From Peristeroidobacter agariperforans (GTDB taxonomy: Bacteria > Pseudomonadota > Gammaproteobacteria > Steroidobacterales > Steroidobacteraceae): DNA of 64,000 nucleotides. Below, piece by piece: positions 17,365 through 26,032 of this stretch. The stretch covers positions 682,001-746,000 of the forward strand of contig NZ_RYFW01000001.1 in the NCBI RefSeq assembly GCF_004138335.1, in the 5' to 3' direction. A model generated the notes under the pieces. It had not been told where the DNA came from. It worked only from the letters and a program-made list of their open reading frames with translations, and searched no databases. A program made the translations under genes and the position numbers. Positions within the stretch are counted from its first letter, which is position 1; each line of letters starts with the position of its first letter.

Positions 17365-19155
17365 TTATCTTCCGACCGCGTACGCCTGCATCAGGCGTGG
17401 CGTGGCGGCCGCTCGCAATATTCCATCCGTTCCGCGTGACGCCGCTGTGAGCCGGCCAGCAGACCACTCCGGCGCGACCTTCACTTTGTGACCGCGGCTC
17501 TTCAGCTCAGCGATTATTTTCTCCCCGCAGCTCTCTTCGAGCACCGCGGTTCCTAACAGCGCCTCGCGTGGATAGAACGACGCAGGGAAGTGCACGCTAT
17601 GGAACAGCGGCGCATCGATGGCCTGTTGCAGATCGAGCCCGTGATGGATGCATCGCAGTAACAAAATCAGCTGCCATTGATCCTGCTGATCGCCGCCTGG
17701 CGTGCCGCAGATCAATGACAACCCGTCGTCGCGTGTCGCTAGTGTCGGCGTAAGCGTCGTGCGCGGACGTTTGCCAGGCTCGAGACTGCCCGGCAACCCA
17801 GGCTCCAACCAAAACATCTGCGCGCGCGTGTTCAGCGCGAATCCCAGCTCGGACATCGTCGGCGACGATTGCGGCCAGCCGCCCGACGGCGTCGCCGAGA
17901 CCATGTTCCCGAAACGATCGATCACATCGAAATGCACGGTGTCGCCGGGCTTCAGCGTCGGCTTCAGGTGCATCATGGTCGGCTCGCCGACGCCCAGCCC
18001 GCCGCTTTCGTTCTTGGCGATTCGGACCATGCTCAGGCACTTGGCAACCTGCGCTTCGAAGCCAGGCAGCACGCCGGGCCGCAACTCGTGTGAAGCGTTT
18101 TGACCGATCAGCTTGCGACGTTCGGCCGCGTAGCTCTCGCTCAGCAACGCATCGAGAGGAATCTTGTTGAAATTGGGATCGCCGTAGTACGCCTCGCGAT
18201 CGGCGAATGCGAGCTTGAGCGCTTCGAGGACGAGATGTGCGAACTCCGGTTCAGTGGCCGGCAGCTTCGACAAGTCGTAGCCCGCGAGCAGCGATAACGT
18301 TTGCAACAACACCGGCCCTTGCCCCCAAGGACCGGTCTTGTGGAAGGTCCAATCGCGATAACGGAACGTTTGTGGCGCCTCGTAGGTGGCTTGCCACTTC
18401 GCCATATCGTCGCCGGTGAGTAGTCCCTTGTGGCGCTCACCGCTCGCATCCATCAGCTCCTGCGTGCGGCAGAAACGATCGATGGCTTCAGCAACAAACC
18501 CACTCGACCACGCCGCACGCGCGCGCTCGATCTGCTGTTCGCGAGTACCCTCGCCGGCCTCATTCAGAATTCTTCGCCACGTCGCTGCGAGCGTGGGATT
18601 GCGGAATAGCTGATGCGGCGCTGGCACTTCATCGTTCGGCAACCAGATCGGCGCGGACGTTGGCCATTCCTTTCGGAACGCCTCAGCAACGTCGGCAATC
18701 GCGCGCGACACGCCAGGGAGCAGCGGATGCCCCGCTTCGGCGTAATGAATCGCCGGCTCCAACACCTCCGCGAGCCGCATGCTGCCGTGATCTCGAAGCA
18801 GCGTCATCCACGCATCGAACGAACCGGGCACGACGGCGGCAATCAGTCCCGACCCCGGCACCATGTCGAGATTCATCGACCGCATGTGCTCGATCGTTGC
18901 GGCCGCGGGCGCTACGCCCTGACCGCACAGCACTGTGGGCTCATCGTCGCGCGCCGACTTGAAGATGATCGGCACTTCTCCGGCCGGGCCGCACAGATGA
19001 GGTTCGACGATTTGCAGTACGAAGCCGATGGCGACGGCTGCATCGAACGCATTGCCGCCGCGCTCGAGCATGGCCATGCCCACGCCCGACGCGATCCAGT
19101 GCGTGGAGGTGACGACGCCGAAGGTGCCGCGAATTTCCGGACGCGTCGTAAACAT
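17365..19155 (-). CDS. Gamma-glutamyltransferase family protein, no signal peptide
   Basis: A 596-residue Ntn-hydrolase. N-terminal family motifs are visible (ERGGNAFDAAVAIGF, VEPHLCGPAGEVPI, VPGSFDAWMTLL). The self-processing site region is KPGDTVHFDVIDRFGNMVS, where a Thr directly precedes VHFDV as the likely nucleophile. The usual glycine-rich G[GI]GGG stretch after VEPH is replaced by CGPAGE, so substrate handling may differ. Unlike periplasmic GGT there is no export signal, so it should act in the cytoplasm. It is third in an operon after the monooxygenase and cupin (gap 3 bp). A role in hydrolysing a gamma-glutamyl or other amide intermediate is speculation. Confidence 0.85.
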   Translation of the reverse strand: MFTTRPEIRGTFGVVTSTHWIASGVGMAMLERGGNAFDAAVAIGFVLQIVEPHLCGPAGEVPIIFKSARDDEPTVLCGQGVAPAAATIEHMRSMNLDMVPGSGLIAAVVPGSFDAWMTLLRDHGSMRLAEVLEPAIHYAEAGHPLLPGVSRAIADVAEAFRKEWPTSAPIWLPNDEVPAPHQLFRNPTLAATWRRILNEAGEGTREQQIERARAAWSSGFVAEAIDRFCRTQELMDASGERHKGLLTGDDMAKWQATYEAPQTFRYRDWTFHKTGPWGQGPVLLQTLSLLAGYDLSKLPATEPEFAHLVLEALKLAFADREAYYGDPNFNKIPLDALLSESYAAERRKLIGQNASHELRPGVLPGFEAQVAKCLSMVRIAKNESGGLGVGEPTMMHLKPTLKPGDTVHFDVIDRFGNMVSATPSGGWPQSSPTMSELGFALNTRAQMFWLEPGLPGSLEPGKRPRTTLTPTLATRDDGLSLICGTPGGDQQDQWQLILLLRCIHHGLDLQQAIDAPLFHSVHFPASFYPREALLGTAVLEESCGEKIIAELKSRGHKVKVAPEWSAGRLTAASRGTDGILRAAATPRLMQAYAVGR

Positions 19156-19158
19156 CGT

Positions 19159-19686
19159 TTAACGGGTCAGGTGCGCGTTCTTGTTCTCGAACAATTTCTG
19201 ATCGGCAAAGCCCGCCGTCTCCGGTCGGCCCCGACCGAGCATGACCTGCAGATACACCGGCTCGTTGGTTTCATTCACATAGCCATGAATGACGCCGGGC
19301 GGGCAGGAAATCATTTCCCACTGCTGCAGCTCCTTGCTCAAGCGCCGGCCATCTTCCTCTTCGATGAACACGACACAGCGCCCCTGAAGCACGAAGAAGA
19401 TCTCTTCCACTTCATGCGTGTGCGGCGCGTTGCCCTGGCCTGGCGGCACCAACATGATGGAGAGCGTGAAGTTGCCCGCGGGCACGATATTGCTGTCGTC
19501 GTGCTTGCCCGATGCGCCCGCGCCAACGAAGCGGTGCTGTGCGCGGCGATAGCCGTCGATGTTTGCATCCGAGAACGCATTCCAGTCCGGCACGCGATCG
19601 GCGAAGCGCGCGACGTAGCGATCCATGATCTGCTCGAGCGAGGCGCCGACCAACTCGGGCGGACGCGAATGACGGGCAACGGACAT
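19159..19686 (-). CDS. Cupin-domain protein
   Basis: A 175-residue protein with one cupin barrel. The metal-binding first motif reads PHTHEVEEIFFVLQGRC, with two His and a Glu, and the second is in CPPGVIHGYVNETNEPVYLQVML, with one His. This fits a mononuclear metal-binding cupin, either a dioxygenase/isomerase or a ligand-binding protein. About 70 residues precede the barrel. It lies 9 bp after the FAD monooxygenase and 3 bp before the GGT-like gene, so it probably acts on an intermediate of the same branch. No specific reaction can be read from the sequence. Confidence 0.82.
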   Translation of the reverse strand: MSVARHSRPPELVGASLEQIMDRYVARFADRVPDWNAFSDANIDGYRRAQHRFVGAGASGKHDDSNIVPAGNFTLSIMLVPPGQGNAPHTHEVEEIFFVLQGRCVVFIEEEDGRRLSKELQQWEMISCPPGVIHGYVNETNEPVYLQVMLGRGRPETAGFADQKLFENKNAHLTR

Positions 19687-19695
19687 GGCGGACCT

Positions 19696-20916
19696 CTATA
19701 GAGTGGCGTTCGCATCGCGCAGGCTGTCGATCAGACAGGCGCGACGAATGAAAGCATCGTGCAATTCCGGATCGGCCGACTGGCGCCGAATGCCATCCAG
19801 CTTGCGCGCCCGCTCGACAGGATCTTTCTCACCGAGCGTCTGCTTGTTCTGAATGCTCTGCGCCTGCACGTAATCGACCTGCGCCTTGCGCCGCTGGCGA
19901 GTGTAACGATCCAGCAACGGCTGCGCGTCGGCGCCTTTCAGCATGATGGCTTTCAACTTGTCGGCGAGGTTGATGGCGTCGTGAATGCCGCCGTTCATGC
20001 CCATGCCGCCGACCGGATTGTTCACATGCGCCGAATCGCCCGCGAGTAGCACGCGCCCACGATTGAACGTTGCAGCCACGCGCTGGTGCACCTTGTATAG
20101 CGCGATCGTTGCAATCTCATAGCGGCCCGGCTTGGGACAAAACTTCTGCAGACGCGCTTCGACGGCGTCGGGCGATAGCAGCTCGTCATCTGTTTGCTCC
20201 GGTAGCGTCGGGCTCACCGCGCGCCACATCCCTTCGCCGCCGGCGCCGCGCGCTTTGAACAGATTCAACCACTCGTCGGGATCGGAGAAGTAATTGCGAT
20301 TGCTGAGCTCGGGCCGCAGGCCGAAGAAATCGAAGCGGGTGTCGATCTTCAGGAAACGTTCCGGCCAGGTGAAGCCGTCGAACTCGATCTCGGCCAGCTT
20401 GCGAATGGTGCTGCGGCCGCCGTCGCAACCGACGAGATAGCGCCCGGAGAGAATCTCGCTGCTGCCATCGGGCAATGTCACTGTGACATCGACTTTATCC
20501 GCGTCCTGCGCGATCGCGACGACGCGCGTCGACATGCGAATTTCGGCGCCTGGGTCGTCCGCGAGACGCTTCAGCACGGTCCCGACGATTTTGTATTGTT
20601 CCCACTGGAGCACGTACGGATGGTCGGGGCGATCGCGCATCGCTTGGATGTCGAAGCGACCGACGAGCTCGCCGGTGACCCGGTCGAGATAGTTGAAGAC
20701 GGGCGAGACGAGACCTTGCTCGAGGCCGTCTTCGAGCAGACCGAGCTCGTCGAGCATCGCGACGGTGGGTGGGTGGCAGGAAGCCGCCCGGCAATCGATC
20801 TCGGGCGCGGGTAGCGCTTCGATCAGAAGGACGGGGATGTCACGTCGCCTCAGCGCGTACGCCAGGACGGCGCCAATGGGCCCCGCTCCGGCAATGATGA
20901 CCCGATCTCTACCCAT
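19696..20916 (-). CDS. FAD-dependent aromatic monooxygenase (MhpA/PheA class)
   Basis: A 406-residue class A flavoprotein hydroxylase. The FAD motif GAGPIG is at 10-15, the DG motif in VGCDGGRSTIRKL, and the GD motif in LLAGDSAHVNNPVGGMGMNGGIHDA. The length is shorter than MhpA (about 550), so the C-terminal thioredoxin-like domain is absent. It should hydroxylate a phenolic or aniline-like ring with NAD(P)H and O2. I start at ATG 20916 (MGRDRV); the frame is open to 21006, but that part is unconserved and crosses operator site 3. First gene of a three-gene operon with the cupin and GGT-like gene. Confidence 0.88.
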   Translation of the reverse strand: MGRDRVIIAGAGPIGAVLAYALRRRDIPVLLIEALPAPEIDCRAASCHPPTVAMLDELGLLEDGLEQGLVSPVFNYLDRVTGELVGRFDIQAMRDRPDHPYVLQWEQYKIVGTVLKRLADDPGAEIRMSTRVVAIAQDADKVDVTVTLPDGSSEILSGRYLVGCDGGRSTIRKLAEIEFDGFTWPERFLKIDTRFDFFGLRPELSNRNYFSDPDEWLNLFKARGAGGEGMWRAVSPTLPEQTDDELLSPDAVEARLQKFCPKPGRYEIATIALYKVHQRVAATFNRGRVLLAGDSAHVNNPVGGMGMNGGIHDAINLADKLKAIMLKGADAQPLLDRYTRQRRKAQVDYVQAQSIQNKQTLGEKDPVERARKLDGIRRQSADPELHDAFIRRACLIDSLRDANATL

Positions 20917-20963
20917 GTATCGCACTTCCACTGGCCATGGCAGACAGTGTAGCCGTGCATACT

Positions 20964-20982
20964 TTGTATGACAAACATAGAA
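20964..20982. promoter_or_regulatory. Operator site 3 before the monooxygenase operon
   Basis: TTGTATGACAAACATAGAA, 47 bp upstream of the leftward monooxygenase start. It contains TTGTATGACAA, the same 11-mer as site 2, and fits the GntR (FadR-type) pattern. The right half is degenerate. Confidence 0.6.
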
Positions 20983-21149
20983 TCGGACAAAGAGTCTACC
21001 CGTCACGTAACGGGCTACCGCCTCTGACCCCGGATCAGGAACTCACCGCCCACCCGCGATTATCGGGGCTGTCGCCCCTGCTACCCGAGGCGTTCGCCGA
21101 AAGAGGATTTCCGATCCGAGTTGGCGCGGAAAGCTCAACCGCCGTATCG

Positions 21150-21310
21150 GCAGCGTCAGGGCGGGGTGTCTCCTCCCGGCAGCTTCGAAAAGCAGGGACC
21201 TTCGTAGCAGGGCTACAGGGACGTACAAGCAGGGCGCCCGCGACAGCGGGAGCGAAGCGTGCGCAGGCGGGTGCGCGGTGCCGGGAGGAGACACCCCGCC
21301 CTGGCGCTGC
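21150..21310. repeat. Long inverted repeat between monooxygenase and GntR genes
   Basis: Arms of 24 bp at 21158-21181 and 21279-21302 are perfect reverse complements. Continuing outward through one mismatch gives 32-bp arms (21150-21181 and 21279-21310). Inside, GCTTCG next to the left arm faces CGAAGC near the right arm, and the spacer has CAGGG-containing and GCGGGAGCG-like short repeats. The whole 21000-21353 stretch has no supportable gene. This looks like a REP/MITE-type extragenic element able to form a large hairpin. No other copy was seen in the window. Confidence 0.75.
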
Positions 21311-21353
21311 GAGCCACCGACGCCTCTTCAGCGACGTCGGAACAAGCGACTCT

Positions 21354-22085
21354 TCAGCCCGACCGCCGACTCGAAACCGCCGCCCTTTCCGGCACAGCAG
21401 CCGCGGCCAGCTCTTCCTCTTGCTGGAGCTTCGTCACGATCGCCTTCCGCGCATTCGACAAATGCGCACTCATCGCCTTCGCCGCAGCTTCCGCATTCCG
21501 CTCGACGATGGCTTCGATCAACGTATCCCACTCGTGCATGCCGTCTTCGAGACGATGCGGCTCGGCCATCGAGCGCATGCGCAAATAGTTGACCCGCGTC
21601 AGCAATTGGCGCGCCATGTCAGCAATCACCTTGCTGCCCGAGCCATTGAGGATGGTCTCGTAGAATTCGCCGGCCATGATCGCCAGCTCGCGCACGTCGC
21701 CCTTGTTGAGCACCTTGCGCAGGTCCTTGTGAATGCGCACCAGCTTTTTGATCGCATTCTCATCCGCGAGCGCGACGAACCGCTGGACCGCCAGCGACTC
21801 CAGCATCTCACGCATCAGATAGATATCTTCGGCATCCTTCGACGAAACGATCGCAACAGTGATGTTCCGACGTTTGCCGACTTCGATCAGATTCTCGGCC
21901 TGCAACTGACGCAAAGCTTCTCGCACCGACGTGCGGCTGACGCCGAGCGCCTCGCACAGCTCGCGCTCCACCAATCGCATGCCAGGCGGATACAGGCCGC
22001 GGCTGATAGCGTTGCGCAGCTTGTCCAACGCATGCTCTCGCACCAGCGTGGGATTTTCGACAATTCTCAGATCCTGGTATTCCAA
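21354..22085 (-). CDS. GntR-family transcriptional regulator, FCD/FadR subfamily
   Basis: A 243-residue regulator. The winged helix-turn-helix is at about 15-70 (LVERELCEALGVSRTSVREALRQLQAENLI, read in parts), followed by an all-helical FCD effector domain (LMREMLESLAVQ ... HEWDTLIEAIVERNAEAAAKAMSAHL) that in this family binds organic acids, often through a metal. Translation should start at TTG 22085: a strong GAGGAAGG lies just upstream and the next ATG is inside the DNA-binding domain. It is the only regulator in the island, so it is the natural candidate for the five TTGTATGA sites, probably as a repressor released by a pathway acid. Confidence 0.92.
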   Translation of the reverse strand: MEYQDLRIVENPTLVREHALDKLRNAISRGLYPPGMRLVERELCEALGVSRTSVREALRQLQAENLIEVGKRRNITVAIVSSKDAEDIYLMREMLESLAVQRFVALADENAIKKLVRIHKDLRKVLNKGDVRELAIMAGEFYETILNGSGSKVIADMARQLLTRVNYLRMRSMAEPHRLEDGMHEWDTLIEAIVERNAEAAAKAMSAHLSNARKAIVTKLQQEEELAAAAVPERAAVSSRRSG

Positions 22086-22173
22086 GGTCCTTCCTCGTAC
22101 TTACTTGCCGCTGATTTTACGCGACTGGTGCGGCGTCAGAGTAAACGGTCGCGGCCAGAAGAGGCGGCAAAAA

Positions 22174-22989
22174 TCATAGGATTGCTGGCGTCAGGGGCGA
22201 GCACAAGCCGGCGATCGGCAAGGCGCCGCCGAGGCGGGCACATTGCACGATACTGTACGCGGTCAGCGCCGAAGTTTTCGGATTATCAGCCGCTGCACGC
22301 GCGAAAATATCGAACCGGAAGTGGCCGAACGCGCCGCGCGCCTCGATGCGGCCGAGCGGGTCGGTCACGTTGCGCGACGACACCAGCTTCACTCGGGTGG
22401 CGTCCATTCCCAAGCCCACCAGAGCGATGGCCACGCCGACGTTGACGTTCTTCGGGTACGCCAACGCTGCTGCGCGCGCCGAGCCCGAGAAGAATTCGCG
22501 CTCCGCTTCCGAATGGTTTAGGTCGAGCACCTGCTCGGCCGCCGTTCCTCGCCACGCATGCGGGGGCTTGAAGGATGTGTAGGTCACTTCATCCAGGCCC
22601 GCGAGCCGCGCAGCCAAGAGTCCATCGAGACCTGCAATCGCGCCCGCTGGCAGCAGCGCGCGCCCGCCGCCTTCTTCCGCTGTGAGCAATTCGCTTCTGA
22701 CCTGATCATCGGCCAGCGCGCCGACCGACGAAATGATCACGTCGATTCCGGCTCGCAGTAGCGGCGCCGCGAATTCCTTGACTGCCGAATGCCCCGCGCA
22801 CTCCATGACGACTTGCGGGCGCGCGGCGATCAGCGCATCTACATCGTGGACGGCGTGCGGAGCCTCGCGGCCCGGCCGGACCAGGACCGCCTTCAAGGTC
22901 TCGGTCTCGCCCAGCTTCTCGAGGCCGGTCATCACCTCGCGCCCCATGGCGCCGAAGCCGATCATGCCGAGCAGCAGATTACGTCGCAT
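22174..22989 (-). CDS. Aspartate dehydrogenase-like NAD(P) enzyme (NadX family)
   Basis: A 271-residue protein with an N-terminal Rossmann motif (GMIGFGAMG, residues 8-16) and the NadX/DUF108 C-terminal domain including YPKNVNVGVAIALVGLG and SRNVTDP. NadX makes iminoaspartate or oxaloacetate plus ammonia from L-aspartate. Members embedded in catabolic clusters may act on other amino acids or imines. It is divergent from the acylating dehydrogenase gene, sharing operator site 4, and lies 88 bp upstream of gntR on the same strand. Its presence hints at a nitrogen-containing intermediate, which is inference only. Confidence 0.85.
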   Translation of the reverse strand: MRRNLLLGMIGFGAMGREVMTGLEKLGETETLKAVLVRPGREAPHAVHDVDALIAARPQVVMECAGHSAVKEFAAPLLRAGIDVIISSVGALADDQVRSELLTAEEGGGRALLPAGAIAGLDGLLAARLAGLDEVTYTSFKPPHAWRGTAAEQVLDLNHSEAEREFFSGSARAAALAYPKNVNVGVAIALVGLGMDATRVKLVSSRNVTDPLGRIEARGAFGHFRFDIFARAAADNPKTSALTAYSIVQCARLGGALPIAGLCSPLTPAIL

Positions 22990-23033
22990 CGCTAGCCTCA
23001 GGACCGCCGCGGATCTGGCGGTATTTGATAATA

Positions 23034-23052
23034 TTGTATGATCATACTACCT
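23034..23052. promoter_or_regulatory. Operator site 4 between NadX-like and acylating dehydrogenase genes
   Basis: TTGTATGATCATACTACCT. It includes GTATGATCATAC (23036-23047), a perfect 12-bp palindrome. The site sits between divergent genes, 30 bp from the rightward start and 45 bp from the leftward start, so it could control both. Confidence 0.68.
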
Positions 23053-23081
23053 TAATGGCACCCCTTCACCCGGACTAGGGC

Positions 23082-24032
23082 ATGGAACCGACACAGCGCG
23101 TCCCGGTAGCCATCATCGGCTCCGGCAACATCGGCACGGACCTGATGATCAAGATCCTCCGCACCAGCCGCACCTTGCGGATGGCGGTGATGGTCGGCGT
23201 CGATCCGCAGTCAGAGGGCCTGGCCCGGGCCAAGCGGCTCGGCGTCGCGACGACCTCCCAGGGCATCGACGGCTTGCTCGCCATGCCGGAGTTCAAAGAG
23301 GTCCGGCTGGTATTCGACGCCACCTCCGCCGGTGCTCACAAACATCACGATTCGGTGTTGCGTGCTCATGGCAAGACGTTGATCGATCTGACGCCAGCTG
23401 CAATCGGCCCGTTTGTGATTCCGCCAGTCAACGGCGATCAGCACCTCGGCGCGCCGAACTTGAACATGGTGACTTGCGGCGGCCAGGCGACCATTCCGAT
23501 CGTCGCCGCAGTCGGCAAAGTCGCGCCGGTGTTGTATGCGGAGATCGTTGCGTCGATCGCCAGCAAGTCCGCCGGCCCGGGCACGCGAGCAAACATTGAT
23601 GAGTTCACCGAGACCACGGCGCGAGCCATCGAACAGGTAGGCGGGGCGCAGCACGGTAAGGCCATCATCGTGCTGAACCCCGCCGAGCCTCCGCTGGTGA
23701 TGCGCGATACGGTGTTCTGCCTGACCGCGCTCGCCGATGAAGGCGCGATCGAGGCCTCCGTGCAGAAGATGGTCTCCGAAGTGCAAAGTTATGTTCCCGG
23801 CTATCGTTTGAAACAGCGCGTGCAGTTCGAGCGCATTGGCCCGGGCGTCAAGCTGCCCTTCAAAGGCGTCGATGAATCATTCGTCGGACTCAAGGTCAGC
23901 GTATTCCTCGAAGTCGAAGGCGCCGCACATTACCTGCCGGCATACGCGGGAAATCTCGATATCATGACGTCCGCCGCGCTACGCACCGCCGAGCGTGTGG
24001 CGCTCAATCTCAGCGCAGAGATCGCCGCATGA
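23082..24032 (+). CDS. dmpF: Acetaldehyde dehydrogenase (acylating), lower meta-cleavage pathway
   Basis: This 316-residue enzyme oxidises acetaldehyde (or propanal) with NAD+ and CoA to the acyl-CoA. The Rossmann motif GSGNIG is at 13-18 and the catalytic Cys132 lies in [27 protein letters not shown] is the usual helix that follows. The stop overlaps the aldolase start by 4 bp (ATGA), as in dmpFG, mhpFE and carFE pairs, whose products form a channelled complex. Operator site 4 precedes it. Confidence 0.96.
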   Translation: MEPTQRVPVAIIGSGNIGTDLMIKILRTSRTLRMAVMVGVDPQSEGLARAKRLGVATTSQGIDGLLAMPEFKEVRLVFDATSAGAHKHHDSVLRAHGKTLIDLTPAAIGPFVIPPVNGDQHLGAPNLNMVTCGGQATIPIVAAVGKVAPVLYAEIVASIASKSAGPGTRANIDEFTETTARAIEQVGGAQHGKAIIVLNPAEPPLVMRDTVFCLTALADEGAIEASVQKMVSEVQSYVPGYRLKQRVQFERIGPGVKLPFKGVDESFVGLKVSVFLEVEGAAHYLPAYAGNLDIMTSAALRTAERVALNLSAEIAA

Positions 24033-25066
24033 GCCCGACCAGCAAGCTCTACATCCAAGATGTGACTTTGCGCGATGGCATGCACGCCATCCGCCATCAA
24101 TACGGCATCGAGCACGTCAAGGCGATTGCGCGAGCGCTCGACGAAGCTCGCGTCGATGCGATCGAAGTCGCGCACGGCGACGGCCTCGCCGGTTCGTCAT
24201 TCAACTATGGCTTCGGCAAGCACACCGATTGGGAATGGATCGAAGCCGTCGCCAGCGTCATCAAGCACGCGAAGCTCACGACGCTGCTGCTGCCCGGCAT
24301 CGGCACCGTTCATGATTTGCGTCATGCATTCGATCTGGGCGTGCGCTCGGTTCGCATCGCCACTCATTGCACCGAAGCGGATGTTTCTCAGCAGCACATC
24401 GAATACGCGCGCAAGCTCGGCATGGATGTTTCGGGCTTTCTGATGATGAGCCACATGAGTCCGCCGGAGCAGTTGGCCGCGCAGGCGAAGTTGATGGAAA
24501 CGTACGGCGCCCATTGCGTGTATGTGACCGACTCGGGTGGCGCGATGACGATGGACGACACCGCCGCTCGCTTTCAGGCCTACGACCGCGTGCTGAAACC
24601 TGAGACCGAGCGCGGCATTCACGCACATCACAACCTGAGCCTCGGCGTTGCGAATTCCATTCTGGCTGTGAAGAACGGCGCGATTCGCGTCGACGCCAGC
24701 CTCGCGGGCATGGGCGCAGGCGCCGGCAATGCGCCGCTGGAAGTTTTCATCGCGGCCGCCGATGTGTACGGATGGCAGCACGGCTGCGATCTGTTCAAGC
24801 TGATGGACGCCGCAGAGGATCTGGTTCGTCCGCTGCAGGACCGGCCGGTGCGCGTCGATCGCGAAACGCTCACGCTCGGCTATGCCGGCGTTTATTCCTC
24901 CTTCCTGCGCCACGCCGAAAAGGCCGCCGCGGTGTACGGACTCGACACTCGCACCATCCTGGTCGAGCTCGGCCGGCGTCGCATGGTCGGCGGCCAGGAA
25001 GACATGATCACCGACGTCGCGCTCGATCTCGTGCGAGCTCGCGACGGCGAGAAACTTGCGTCGTAA
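24029..25066 (+). CDS. dmpG: 4-hydroxy-2-oxovalerate aldolase
   Basis: A 345-residue class II pyruvate aldolase that splits 4-hydroxy-2-oxovalerate into pyruvate and acetaldehyde. The N-terminal VTLRDGMHA (12-20) holds the catalytic Arg and metal-binding Asp, and [15 protein letters not shown] carries the two metal-binding histidines of the HMG-CoA-lyase-like barrel. The C-terminal communication domain for the acylating dehydrogenase is present. It overlaps dmpF by 4 bp. Its substrate is the product of the hydratase at 12204. Confidence 0.96.
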   Translation: MSPTSKLYIQDVTLRDGMHAIRHQYGIEHVKAIARALDEARVDAIEVAHGDGLAGSSFNYGFGKHTDWEWIEAVASVIKHAKLTTLLLPGIGTVHDLRHAFDLGVRSVRIATHCTEADVSQQHIEYARKLGMDVSGFLMMSHMSPPEQLAAQAKLMETYGAHCVYVTDSGGAMTMDDTAARFQAYDRVLKPETERGIHAHHNLSLGVANSILAVKNGAIRVDASLAGMGAGAGNAPLEVFIAAADVYGWQHGCDLFKLMDAAEDLVRPLQDRPVRVDRETLTLGYAGVYSSFLRHAEKAAAVYGLDTRTILVELGRRRMVGGQEDMITDVALDLVRARDGEKLAS

Positions 25067-25100
25067 ATAAATCTGTCCCCATTTTAGATTTGAGACGTTT

Positions 25101-25952
25101 ATGGCCGCCAATCCGAAGCCAGCAGTTCCGCCCAGCCAGAGCTATCAGACCATTACCGCCGAGCGGCTGACGCCGACCATCGGCGCCGTCATCTCGGGCA
25201 TCGACCTGAGCAAGCCGCTGAGCGAGCAGCAGGTCGCCGACCTGAATGCCGCCATCGCCGACCACCAGGTGATTTTCTTCCGCAACCAGGCGCTCGATCC
25301 GCCGTCGTTGAAGCGCGTCGGCCAGTATTTCGGTGAGCTGCAGATCCACGCGCTGCAGGGCCTGCCGGATCATCCGGAAGTACGCAAGCTGCAGGCGGAT
25401 GCGAATTCGAAGCACGTTGCCGGTGAGGAATGGCACACCGACATGTCATGCGCGGCGATTCCGCCGATGGGCAGCATTCTCTATTTGCACACGCTGCCGA
25501 CGATGGGCGGCGACACGGTGTTCGCGAGCATGTATGCCGCGTACGAGGCGCTATCGGATCGCATGAAGGCGTATCTCGAGGGCCTCACCGCGACACATGA
25601 CGGCAAGCTCGCATTCGGTCGCTTCAACCCCGACGGCAAATTTCCGGTCGCGGTGCACCCGGTCATTCGCACGCATCCCGTGACGGGCCGCAAAGTGCTG
25701 TTCGTGAACAAAGGCTTCACGGCCCGCATCAACGAAGTGCCCGACGCGGAGAGCGCGGCGATTCTGCAGTTCCTGTTCCATCACTGCGAGAACGCATACT
25801 TCCAGGTGCGCTTCCGTTGGGAGCCGCATTCGGTCGCGTTCTGGGACAACCGCTGCACGCAGCACCTGGCGATCTGGGATTACTTCCCGCAACTACGCTC
25901 GGGCTTCCGTGTGCAGATCGCGGACAAGGGCGGACCGAAAGAATCCGCCTGA
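25101..25952 (+). CDS. TauD/TfdA-type Fe(II)/2-oxoglutarate dioxygenase
   Basis: A 283-residue oxygenase. The iron-binding facial triad appears as HTD in EEWHTDMSC (near 113-115) and the distal His in CTQHLAIWDY, with the 2-oxoglutarate-binding Arg in RSGFRVQI. N-terminal HQVIFFRNQAL is the common TauD/TfdA segment. Known members release sulfite from taurine or cleave ether bonds of aryloxyacetates. Located 34 bp after the aldolase and before a terminator, it belongs to the same transcript and may remove a side chain from the growth substrate; that role is inference. Confidence 0.9.
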   Translation: MAANPKPAVPPSQSYQTITAERLTPTIGAVISGIDLSKPLSEQQVADLNAAIADHQVIFFRNQALDPPSLKRVGQYFGELQIHALQGLPDHPEVRKLQADANSKHVAGEEWHTDMSCAAIPPMGSILYLHTLPTMGGDTVFASMYAAYEALSDRMKAYLEGLTATHDGKLAFGRFNPDGKFPVAVHPVIRTHPVTGRKVLFVNKGFTARINEVPDAESAAILQFLFHHCENAYFQVRFRWEPHSVAFWDNRCTQHLAIWDYFPQLRSGFRVQIADKGGPKESA

Positions 25953-25976
25953 CGCTGGAGAGAGGTTAATGAGGCT

Positions 25977-26008
25977 AGCCCGAGGTCTGCGGATCTCGGG
26001 CTTTTTTT
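25977..26008 (+). terminator. Rho-independent terminator after the dmpFG-TauD operon
   Basis: AGCCCGAG (25977-25984) pairs with CTCGGGCT (25995-26002), followed by a run of seven T to 26008. It lies between convergent genes and closes the rightward operon. Confidence 0.9.
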
Positions 26009-26032
26009 ATTTATCGGATGACCGAGGCGAGC

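Noticed and set aside
18613-19701. A 362-codon plus-strand frame opposite the GGT-like and cupin genes
   Set aside because: Overlaps two supported genes and the gap between them; no motif.
20937-22445. A 502-codon plus-strand frame crossing the inverted repeat and gntR
   Set aside because: It runs through non-coding repeat DNA and opposite a well-supported GntR gene; composition is shadow-like.
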